In this document: positions 13,376-20,733 of the stretch, piece by piece | How the letters are laid out: each line of letters starts with the position of its first letter | How positions within the stretch are numbered: position 1 is the first letter of the stretch | From: Chloroflexales bacterium | GTDB lineage: Bacteria > Chloroflexota > Chloroflexia > Chloroflexales > Chloroflexaceae | NCBI GenBank assembly: GCA_013336035.1 | Contig: JAAXUL010000019.1 | Span: forward strand, 1-20,733 | Length of the DNA stretch: 20,733 bases | Reading direction: 5' to 3' | Made by a program: the position numbers and the translations under genes | The notes under the pieces: model-generated | The model's input: the letters and a program-made list of their open reading frames with translations, nothing else | What the model was told of the DNA's origin: nothing | Database searches by the model: none

Positions 13376-15316
13376 CTACTCGAGATCCCAGAGCTGCACG
13401 GTGCCGTCCAGGCTGGCGCTGGCCAGGAGGTAGCCGTCGGGGCTCCAGGCCACGCAGCTGACCCAGTCGGTGTGGCCGGTGAGCGTGCAGATCGCCGAGC
13501 CATCGTCGCGCCAGAGGTGGATGGTCGAGTCTGCGCCGGCGCTGGCCAGCGCCTGGCCGTCGGGGCTCCAGGCGACGCTGTAGACATAGTTGTGGTGCCC
13601 GGTGAGGGTGGTCGCCAGGCTGCCGTCGCCGACGCGCCACAGCCACATGTCCTGCTGGGCCGGGTCGTTATAGCCGGCCACCTTGCTGATCGGGCTCCAG
13701 GCCAGCTGGGCGGCCCAGTTCTTGTACTTCTGCAGCTCGTTCACCAGGCCGCCCTGGGCCAGGCGCCAGAGGCGCACCGTCTTGTCGGCGCCGGCGCTGG
13801 CCAGCGTCTGGCCGTCTGGGCTCCAGGCGACGCTGTAGACATAGCTGCTGTGCCCGGCCAGGTTATGGACGCGCACGGGCTCGTCGACCTGCCAGAGGCG
13901 CACCAGGCCATCGCCGTAGCCGGTGGCGAGGATCTGGTCGTCGGGGCGCCAGGCGGCGGCGTAGCCCTTGGGGCGCTCGGGCACCAGCAGCTCGCGGGGC
14001 TCGCCCTCGTCGTCGCCATAGGCCCAGAGGCGCACGGTACTGTCGGCGCTGATCGTCGCCAGCACATCGCCGGCCATATTCCAGGCCAGGCAGGTCACCT
14101 GATCGCTGTGGCCGGCGAGGGTCTTCAGCAGGCGGCCGTCCTCGGCGCTCCAGAGCTGCACGATACGGTCGGCGCCGCCGCTGGCGATCGTCCGGCCGTC
14201 GGGGCTCCAGGCCACGCACAGCACCCGGTCGGTGTGACCGCCCTCGAGGCAGGCCATGGTGGCGCCGTCCTCGGCCCGCCAGATGCGCAGAGTCTTGTCG
14301 GCGCTGCCGCTGACCATCAGGCGGCCCGCCGGCTCCCAGGCCACGGCGTGCACGAAGCTCTGGTGGCCCTTTAGGCGCCGCCCGATCGTCGCGCCGGTGA
14401 TGTAGCGCTGGCTGCTGCCGAGCAGATCGCGCTTGAAGGCCTCGGCGTTGGGGTAGCGGTCCTGGGGGAAGCGGCCCATGGCGTGCATCACGGCCTCGGA
14501 GACGTGGCGCGAGATGCGTGAGTTGACCTTGTGGGGGGGGCGCAGCGGGTCGCGGGCCTTGGCGGTGCGCTTGGGGGCGCTCTCGGGGTAGCGCTGGGTG
14601 AGCAGGTGGTAGGCGGTCGCCCCGAGGGCGTAGATGTCGCTGCGCTGGTCGGTGCCGCCGGCCCAGTCGAACTGCTCGAGGGGCATATACTCGAGCGTGC
14701 CGAGGCCGTGGACCGACTGGCGGGTGCGCTGGATGCCCCGCTTGAAGATGCCGAAGTCTACCAGCTTGACCACGCCCTCGGGGGTGACGCGGATATTGGC
14801 CGGCTTGATGTCGCGGTGGATGATCGGCGGGTGGCGGCTGTGCAGGTAGCTCAGCAGGTCGCAGAGCTGGACGATGTAGGCGACGATCAGCTGCTCGGAG
14901 AGCGGCGAGCGCTTGCGGGTCATTATCTCGTCGAGGCTATCGCCGGGGATGAACTCCATCACCAGGTAGCCAGAGTCGCCATCCTCGAAAAAATCATAGT
15001 AGATCGGCAGATTGGGGTGGCGCAGGTTCGAGAGGGCCTCGAACTCGCGGTAGAAGCCGCGCACGGTGGGCGCCTCGAAGGTCTCTTTCAGGGCGAGGCG
15101 GGTCTCGGGGGCGCTGGTGCGCACCGCCTCGTAGACCGCGCCGAAGGTGCCGTGGCCGATCACGCGGACGATCGTGTAGCGGCCGACCTCGCTGCCAGGG
15201 TTGTGTAGGCGAACGGCGAAGCGGAGCGAGCTGCCGCAGCGCTGGCAAACGGTGGCTTCGTCGGGGTTTTCGGCGCCGCAGCCGTTGCCACTGCGCTGAT
15301 CCTCGCAGATGAGCAT
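13376..15316 (-). CDS. Zinc ribbon - Ser/Thr protein kinase - WD40 protein
   Basis: This 646-residue protein probably phosphorylates Ser/Thr on partners recruited by its propeller. Residues 4-27 contain cysteines C4, C13, C24 and C27, a likely zinc ribbon ending VCQRCG. The kinase domain (about 47-300) has the glycine loop VIGHGTFGAVYEA, catalytic lysine K77 in LALKE, HRDIKPAN with D169, and DFG with D187, so it should be active. From about 314 to the end there are eight WD40-type repeats. Most have a GH...AWSPDG...LW pattern; the fourth (AAWRPDDQILATGYGDG) and sixth (LAWSPISKVAGYNDP) are diverged. There is no membrane helix, so it is cytoplasmic. The start is the ATG at 15316, seven bases after AGGAG; upstream extension adds nothing recognisable. 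Confidence 0.95.
   Translation of the reverse strand: MLICEDQRSGNGCGAENPDEATVCQRCGSSLRFAVRLHNPGSEVGRYTIVRVIGHGTFGAVYEAVRTSAPETRLALKETFEAPTVRGFYREFEALSNLRHPNLPIYYDFFEDGDSGYLVMEFIPGDSLDEIMTRKRSPLSEQLIVAYIVQLCDLLSYLHSRHPPIIHRDIKPANIRVTPEGVVKLVDFGIFKRGIQRTRQSVHGLGTLEYMPLEQFDWAGGTDQRSDIYALGATAYHLLTQRYPESAPKRTAKARDPLRPPHKVNSRISRHVSEAVMHAMGRFPQDRYPNAEAFKRDLLGSSQRYITGATIGRRLKGHQSFVHAVAWEPAGRLMVSGSADKTLRIWRAEDGATMACLEGGHTDRVLCVAWSPDGRTIASGGADRIVQLWSAEDGRLLKTLAGHSDQVTCLAWNMAGDVLATISADSTVRLWAYGDDEGEPRELLVPERPKGYAAAWRPDDQILATGYGDGLVRLWQVDEPVRVHNLAGHSSYVYSVAWSPDGQTLASAGADKTVRLWRLAQGGLVNELQKYKNWAAQLAWSPISKVAGYNDPAQQDMWLWRVGDGSLATTLTGHHNYVYSVAWSPDGQALASAGADSTIHLWRDDGSAICTLTGHTDWVSCVAWSPDGYLLASASLDGTVQLWDLE
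13533..13857. repeat. Near-identical 70-base repeat within the WD40 coding region
   Basis: Bases 13533-13602 and 13788-13857 agree at 65 of 70 positions by direct comparison. They encode the corresponding parts of WD40 repeats 7 and 5, both containing YVYSVAWSPDGQ and LASAGAD. Other repeats in the same gene are much less alike at DNA level. This points to recent duplication or gene conversion of blades. Confidence 0.85.
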
Positions 15317-15422
15317 GGCGATCTCCTCAGCACGAGCGAGTCTCAGGGCCAAGTGTACTCGATCTTTGGCATGTGCGTGCCGCGCCCGATTCGTTCCCGT
15401 CGCAACCATTTGAGGTGCGAGA

Positions 15423-15431
15423 TGCTATAAT
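15423..15431 (+). promoter_or_regulatory. Extended -10 promoter for comEA-like gene
   Basis: TGCTATAAT is an exact extended -10 element (TGnTATAAT). The -35 at the expected distance is poor, which is common for extended -10 promoters. It lies 92 bases before the comEA-like ATG in the divergent gap with the kinase gene, and probably drives comEA and perhaps pyk. Confidence 0.6.
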
Positions 15432-15522
15432 GGTAGAGCATCAGCGGCGCGCGACATCGCATCCTTTGGGCTCCCCTGGCGGTACATGCTGTGCAGCGGC
15501 ATGGATTGTCAAGGAGGCTCGT

Positions 15523-16143
15523 ATGGACCTGAGCGTAGCCCTGAGCCGCCCGCGGCTGATCGCGGCGGCGGCCTGCTTTCTCGTAGGTGTGATCGTGCTA
15601 GGGTTCGGCTTGGTGGCGCGGCCGGCCGCCCCGACGGCGCCAGACCTGCCTATCGCGGCGGTGGACCTGCCGCCGCTCGAGGCTGTGCCACCCGAGGGTG
15701 ACGCGCCCGCCGAGCTCATCGTCTACGTCTCTGGCGCTGTGCCCCACCCGGACGTCTATCTGCTGCCGCCCGGCGCCCGCGTGAAGGACGCTGTCGTAGC
15801 CGCCGGGGGGCTTACCCCCGACGCCGCCGTCGAGCAGCTCAATCTGGCCGAGGCCCTCAGCGACGCCGCCCACATCCATGTCCCCACGATGGTCGAGGCC
15901 ACCGCCCCTGGCCCTGCCGAGCCCGCCGCCGGCTCAGACAGCGCGGGGCTGCTCGACCTCAACCGCGCCACGGCGGCCGACCTGGAGGATCTGCCCGGGA
16001 TCGGCGCGACGCTCGCTGAGCGGATCGTCGCCCGCCGCGCCGAGGCTGGCCCCTACAGCGCCGTCGAAGAGCTTCGTGAGGTGACGGGTATCGGCGAGAA
16101 GCTGTACAGCCAGATCGCGCCTCTGCTGACCGTGAAGCCGTAG
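15523..16143 (+). CDS. comEA: ComEA-like DNA-binding protein (SLBB + helix-hairpin-helix)
   Basis: This 206-residue protein has the order of ComEA, the membrane-anchored DNA receptor of natural competence. A membrane helix lies near residues 11-32 (LIAAAACFLVGVIVLGFGLV). A Pro/Ala-rich spacer follows, then an SLBB domain at about 63-125 (ELIVYVSGAVPHPDVYLLPP, VKDAVVAAGGL). After a second spacer, the C-terminal helix-hairpin-helix pair runs LLDLNRATAADLEDLPGIG and VEELREVTGIGEKLYSQI. The helix-hairpin-helix should contact the DNA backbone outside the membrane. The start is the ATG at 15523, with AAGGAGG at 15511-15517. No ComEC or pilus gene is in the window, so competence is not shown. Many ComEA-like proteins exist in species not known to be competent. 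pyk follows after 71 bases on the same strand. Confidence 0.88.
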   Translation: MDLSVALSRPRLIAAAACFLVGVIVLGFGLVARPAAPTAPDLPIAAVDLPPLEAVPPEGDAPAELIVYVSGAVPHPDVYLLPPGARVKDAVVAAGGLTPDAAVEQLNLAEALSDAAHIHVPTMVEATAPGPAEPAAGSDSAGLLDLNRATAADLEDLPGIGATLAERIVARRAEAGPYSAVEELREVTGIGEKLYSQIAPLLTVKP

Positions 16144-16214
16144 ATGACGCGACTGTAGACCCGGTGAGGCACGGGCGCGGCCCCGGCTACGCCCCAGCGA
16201 GGAGACATGACCCG

Positions 16215-17642
<1,428 letters not shown>

Positions 17643-17666
17643 GGGCTGTGTGGCCTCCCGCGCTCC

Positions 17667-17695
17667 TTGACACCCCCCCCTCGTGATGCTACCCT
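17667..17695 (+). promoter_or_regulatory. Candidate sigma-70 promoter for the BtuF-like gene
   Basis: TTGACA at 17667-17672 is an exact -35. After a 17-base spacer that includes a run of eight C, TACCCT at 17690-17695 matches the -10 at 3 of 6 positions, preceded by TGC as in extended -10 promoters. It lies 36 bases before the start codon and 25 bases after the pyk stop. Confidence 0.55.
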
Positions 17696-17731
17696 GTACC
17701 CGTTGACGGTGGCTGCCAGGGAGAACTCTGG

Positions 17732-18655
17732 ATGCGTATTGTCTCGCTCCTTCCCAGCACGACTGAGATCGCCTTTGCTCTGGGGCTCGGCGATCAGGTG
17801 GTGGCGGTCACCCATGAGTGTGACTACCCGCCAGAGGCCCGCGAGCGCCCCGTGATCACCCGCAGCGCCCTTGATCATAGCAGCGCTAGCTCCGAAGAGA
17901 TCGATGCTGCGGTGCGCGGCCAGCTGCGCGACAACCTGTCGCTCTACCATCTCGACGGCGCCCTGCTCGATCAGCTGCGCCCTGACCTTATTCTCACCCA
18001 GGCGCTCTGCGATGTCTGTGCCGTCGCGTTTAGCGTGGTCGAGCGGGCCGCGGCCGAGGTCGGCGGCGCGCCGCGCATCCTCTCGCTCGAGCCCAACAGC
18101 CTGGATGGGATCTTCGGCTCTATCGTGGCCGTCGGCGGCGCCACCGGCCGCGGCGCCGAGGCCCAGTCCCTGGTCGCCGGCCTGCGCTCGCGCGTCGAGC
18201 GTGTGCGCGAGGCGTCCGCTGGCGTGGCGGCGCGCCCCCGGGTGGCCTGCCTCGAGTGGTTCGACCCGCCCTTCGGCCCGGGCCACTGGCTCCCCGAGCT
18301 GATCGAGATCGCCGGCGGCAAGGCGGGGCTCGGCCGCCCCGGCGAGCCGGCCAGGCGCCTCCAGTGGGGCGAGGTGATCGCCTTCGCCCCCGAGGTGATC
18401 ATCCTGACCCCCTGTGGCTTTGACCTCAGCCGGACCGTCCACGAGGCCGAGGTGATCCTCCCCCATCGCCCCGGCTGGTCTGCCCTGCCCGCTGTCCGCG
18501 CCGGTCGCGTCTACGCCATCGATAGCAACAGCTACCTTAGCCGCCCTGGCCCACGGATTGTCGATAGCCTCGAGCTGCTCGCCAGCCTTATCCACCCCGA
18601 CCTGTTCGCAGGATGGGGCCCTCGCGAGGGCGCCCGGCCGGTCTCGTTCTCTTGA
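17732..18655 (+). CDS. BtuF-like cobalamin-binding (periplasmic-binding-fold) protein without signal peptide
   Basis: This 307-residue protein resembles the helical-backbone metal/cobalamin receptor family (BtuF/FhuD fold). It opens MRIVSLLPSTTEIAFALGLG and DQVVAVTHECDYPPEA, a strong family signature. Later segments are LRPDLILTQALCDVCAV, WLPELIEIAGGKAGLG, FAPEVIILTPCGFDL and VYAIDSNSYLSRPGPRIVDS. BtuF normally hands vitamin B12 to the BtuCD importer outside the membrane. Here the fold begins at residue 1 with no signal peptide or lipobox, and no permease or ATPase gene is nearby. A known branch of the family has this leaderless form; its role is less clear and could be cytosolic corrinoid binding. 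The start is the ATG at 17732, after GGGAG. The next gene starts 26 bases downstream and may be co-transcribed. Confidence 0.85.
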   Translation: MRIVSLLPSTTEIAFALGLGDQVVAVTHECDYPPEARERPVITRSALDHSSASSEEIDAAVRGQLRDNLSLYHLDGALLDQLRPDLILTQALCDVCAVAFSVVERAAAEVGGAPRILSLEPNSLDGIFGSIVAVGGATGRGAEAQSLVAGLRSRVERVREASAGVAARPRVACLEWFDPPFGPGHWLPELIEIAGGKAGLGRPGEPARRLQWGEVIAFAPEVIILTPCGFDLSRTVHEAEVILPHRPGWSALPAVRAGRVYAIDSNSYLSRPGPRIVDSLELLASLIHPDLFAGWGPREGARPVSFS

Positions 18656-18681
18656 ATCCTAGGACGGATGGAGTTGGGGTC

Positions 18682-20487
18682 ATGACCCACAACGAGCCTA
18701 CAATCGCCAGCATTCTGCGCCACCTCGCCGGGGAGTACGACGGCCCCGTCGACGAGCGGCGCGTGCTCGAGCGCGTGCTCGAGCAGCGCCCCAGTAGCGC
18801 CAAGAACCCCTACGCCACGATCCGCGAGCGGCTCCGCTGGGATGGGCTGACCCTTGGCTGGCTTCGCCTCAGCCGCAGCCAGCTCGTGCCGCTGCGGGTC
18901 GCCCTGCAGGGCCTTCGCTTTCGCTGTCTGCCCCGCGTCCGCGATCTCGAGGCGGGCCTGCTGCCCATGGCCCACCTCCAGCCCTTCGCCGGGCTGCGCA
19001 GCGGCGAGTGCGTGATGCGCGACGCCGCGGGCGCCCGTATCACCTACCTCGACCTCGACGCCGAGAGCGCCCGCGACGCCGCCCTGCCCGCCTTCGACCT
19101 CAGGGCCTTCTACGCCCGCACCGCCTTCCGCCCCGGAGACAGCGTCGTCGTCACCGTCACCAGCGCCGAGCCCCTCGTCTTGCTGGTCGAGCGCGAGGCG
19201 CGCGACGAGTTCCGCGCCGGCGCCGTCGCCGACCAGGACGCCGAGCTGCTCGAGGCCGTCGTCGAGCGAGTCCGCCGCTCGCAGGCCGCCCTCGTCCCTT
19301 GCGACGAGGTCGTGCTCCCTGTCTTCGCCACCGCGCCCTGGCGCGCCGCCTACCCCGGCAGCCCGTGGCAGCACCTCGTCATGAACGACGGCCGCCTCCA
19401 GCTCGTCGACGACATCTTCCTCACCAGCCAGCGCTTCGCCTCGCTGCACCTCTTCGGCTCCGACGAGGTCTTTGACGCCGGCCAGCGCGCTGAGCACGAC
19501 CATAACAGCGCCGACGCCGCCCTCCTCGCCGAGATCGACGCCCTCCAGCACGATCTGGGCCGCGCCCGCAAGATCGACGCCGAGGCCGGCCTCTGGAGCG
19601 GCCAGGTTCAGCGGGCCTCCGCCGCCTACGGCGGCCTCGACGATGACCTTGTCCACCGCCCCTTCTTCGGCGGCCTCGGCGATATGGCCGACGGCACCTG
19701 GGAGGTGGACGAGCCCTGGGACGCTGGCGCCGCCCTCGCCGAGGATGAGGTCGACCCCACCGACCCCGCGACCCTCCAGGCCGCCCGCGACCGGCTCTTC
19801 GAGCTGATCCCGTCCGGCGACGCCGACCGTCTGCGGACCGCTCGCCCCGAAGATGCCGAGCTGATCATCGCCGGCCACCTCAATATGCTGCTGGCCCGCG
19901 CCCCCGAGCTCTTCCCGCGCATCGACATTATCCCCCCCGATGAGGTCGAGCGCGCCGGGCTCGATATTGCCCTCTCCGGCGAGTGGCAGGACGTCTGGGA
20001 GGACGACGAGGTTGACGATCTTAACGACGACCTCGAGGACGAAGAGTCCAGCGACGCCTTCGCCGCCAGCGGCGACCTGATCGGCCAGTTCTACGACTAT
20101 CTGCTCGAGATGGGCAAGAGCGAGGCGACGGCCCGGATCCGCGCCCGCGCCCTCAACATCTACGCGGACTTCCTCGCCTCGTACTATGGCCGCAGCCTCG
20201 CCGAGGGCGACTACGCCACCCTCGACGAGTGCCTGTTCTACTTCTACCCGCGGCGGGTCATGAACAGCTCGGCCCGGCAGGTGCGCGACATCTGCACCGC
20301 GATCAAGCAGCTCTACGCCTTCCTGCGCCAGCGCGGGGTCGTCGCCGACGATCGCTTCGCCGTGGCGCTCTGGAGCCGTCGCGGCCAGGCCGCGCGCGTG
20401 GTCGAGATCTACGAGCGTATCTCTCGCGAGTCGCCCAGCTTCGAGCTGCTCTTTGAGCGCCTGTTCCTGCCATATACCGAGTCATGA
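18682..20487 (+). CDS. Uncharacterised 601-residue protein with SAM-like C-terminal helical domain
   Basis: I do not recognise a named family for the whole protein. Residues about 1-60 are helical and could be a small winged-helix-like module (IASILRHLAGEYDG, NPYATIRERLRWDG). Residues about 110-250 look like a mixed alpha/beta domain with AFYARTAFRPGDSVVVTV, VLLVEREARDEF and AAYPGSPWQHLVMNDGRLQL. A linker rich in Asp and Glu runs near 440-460. Residues about 466-555 (LIGQFYDYLLEMGKSEATAR to AIKQLYAFLRQRGVV) resemble the SAM-like core-binding domain at the front of tyrosine recombinases. The catalytic recombinase domain is absent, so recombination is not implied. The start is the ATG at 18682, eight bases after GGAG; a start at 18613 would lie inside the previous gene. 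It is followed after 71 bases by a kinase gene. Codon use matches its neighbours. Confidence 0.8.
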   Translation: MTHNEPTIASILRHLAGEYDGPVDERRVLERVLEQRPSSAKNPYATIRERLRWDGLTLGWLRLSRSQLVPLRVALQGLRFRCLPRVRDLEAGLLPMAHLQPFAGLRSGECVMRDAAGARITYLDLDAESARDAALPAFDLRAFYARTAFRPGDSVVVTVTSAEPLVLLVEREARDEFRAGAVADQDAELLEAVVERVRRSQAALVPCDEVVLPVFATAPWRAAYPGSPWQHLVMNDGRLQLVDDIFLTSQRFASLHLFGSDEVFDAGQRAEHDHNSADAALLAEIDALQHDLGRARKIDAEAGLWSGQVQRASAAYGGLDDDLVHRPFFGGLGDMADGTWEVDEPWDAGAALAEDEVDPTDPATLQAARDRLFELIPSGDADRLRTARPEDAELIIAGHLNMLLARAPELFPRIDIIPPDEVERAGLDIALSGEWQDVWEDDEVDDLNDDLEDEESSDAFAASGDLIGQFYDYLLEMGKSEATARIRARALNIYADFLASYYGRSLAEGDYATLDECLFYFYPRRVMNSSARQVRDICTAIKQLYAFLRQRGVVADDRFAVALWSRRGQAARVVEIYERISRESPSFELLFERLFLPYTES

Positions 20488-20558
20488 ACCACGCTTCCGC
20501 AGCGCCGTGCGGAATGCCTGGTCTGCGCTGATGCAGATAGCGCAAGGCGCGACAGCCG

Positions 20559-20733
20559 ATGCAGCCCCAAACCGACACGCTCCTGCAGGGCCGCTACCGC
20601 ATCCTTGCCCTGATCGCACAGGGCGCCAGGGGCGCGGTCTACAGGGCCGTCGATGAGCGCCTTGGGGCTGTCGTCGCCCTCAAGCAGACCCTGATGAGCG
20701 ACCCCGCCCCGCGGGGCGCCTCAGCGGCGCGGC
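20559..20733 (+). CDS. Ser/Thr protein kinase, N-terminal fragment cut by window edge
   Basis: A frame beginning at the ATG at 20559 stays open to the last base, giving 58 codons. It starts MQPQTDTLLQGRYRILALIA, then QGARGAVYRAVDERLGAVVA and LKQTLMSDPA. This is the start of a Hanks-type kinase domain: the GRYRIL entry strand, a glycine-rich loop in which the first glycine position reads QGARGAVY, and the VALK lysine. AAGGCG about ten bases upstream could serve as ribosome site. Bacterial kinases with this entry often continue into WD40, TPR or membrane segments, but nothing beyond the edge can be seen. It lies 71 bases after the unknown 601-residue gene on the same strand. Confidence 0.8.
   Translation, partial: MQPQTDTLLQGRYRILALIAQGARGAVYRAVDERLGAVVALKQTLMSDPAPRGASAAR

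Noticed and set aside
11986..13461. Long open frame of 491 codons on the plus strand opposite the beta-glucosidase gene
   Set aside because: It lies antisense to a gene with intact catalytic motifs, and its translation is low-complexity Gly/Ala/Val/Arg/Asp typical of the antisense of a GC-rich gene.
13315..13587. N-terminal extension of the beta-glucosidase frame
   Set aside because: It reads through the kinase gene in another frame with Pro/Ala/Ser-rich nonsense; GH1 proteins start near the FIWGAATAAYQ motif, matching the ATG at 13314.
13265..14374. 369-codon plus-strand frame opposite the WD40 repeats, with apparent protein repeats
   Set aside because: The repeats (GAGQRLAVGAPGD-like) are mirror images of the WD40 coding repeats on the real strand; no independent start signal.
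18618..18631. Perfect 14-bp palindrome GCCCTCGCGAGGGC
   Set aside because: It lies within the coding end of the BtuF-like gene in a very GC-rich stretch and has no T-run; chance is sufficient.
18532..19878. 448-codon minus-strand frame opposite the unknown 601-residue gene
   Set aside because: The plus-strand frame has a ribosome site, a coherent protein and co-directional neighbours; the minus frame is Gly/Val/Glu-rich antisense shadow.
18682..20487. Idea that the 601-residue protein is a site-specific recombinase
   Set aside because: Only the SAM-like helical part is similar; the R-H-R-Y catalytic domain is absent and no attachment-site-like repeats are seen.

Overview
The window looks like a piece of a GC-rich Chloroflexota genome, most likely class Chloroflexia. 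This is inferred from the gene mix: a CrtY-type lycopene cyclase, serine/threonine kinases with a zinc ribbon and WD40 repeats, RodZ-type HTH and HEAT-repeat regulators, and strong G/C at third codon positions. The inference is from family knowledge and no search was run. I see no tRNA, rRNA, CRISPR array, transposase or phage structural gene.

Layout. (a) 1-936 is one open frame that joins the C-terminal half of a spermidine-synthase-like protein to the C-terminal half of an HlyD-type efflux adaptor. The base composition changes at the join, near 559-576. A 15-bp hairpin follows, then a tetR gene (990-1619). (b) A lysE-type exporter (1724-2344, minus) converges on tetR across a hairpin built from degenerate 7-bp repeats. 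(c) A minus-strand signalling block follows. A cyclic-nucleotide-binding-domain protein and an OmpR/PhoB-type response regulator form one pair (3888 to 2653). A 1252-residue P-loop plus HEAT-repeat protein and a receiver/RodZ-type HTH/membrane-anchor protein form the second (8688 to 4073). No histidine kinase is visible. (d) 8689-8997 is a divergent intergenic region. crtY follows on the plus strand and ends at a clear intrinsic terminator. (e) A glucosaminidase-SH3b protein (10333-11139, plus) overlaps tail-to-tail by 41 bp with a methyltransferase (minus). The methyltransferase sits 8 nt behind a GH1 beta-glucosidase gene, and a zinc ribbon-kinase-WD40 gene lies upstream of that, all on the minus strand. 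(f) From 15523 everything is on the plus strand: comEA-like, pyruvate kinase, a BtuF-like cobalamin-binding protein, a 601-residue protein of unknown function, and the first 58 codons of a second serine/threonine kinase cut by the window edge.

How the genes fit together. Metabolic genes (pyk, GH1, crtY, the BtuF-like gene) are mixed with an unusual density of signalling genes: two kinases, two receiver proteins, a cNMP-domain protein, a TetR regulator and a probable STAND-like HEAT protein. The HEAT gene and the receiver-HTH-TM gene lie 32 nt apart and are the best candidate for an undescribed regulatory pair. Their link is inferred from spacing and strand only.

Limits. All family calls come from reading motifs by eye. 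Promoters are consensus matches. The left-end fusion may be an assembly artefact.
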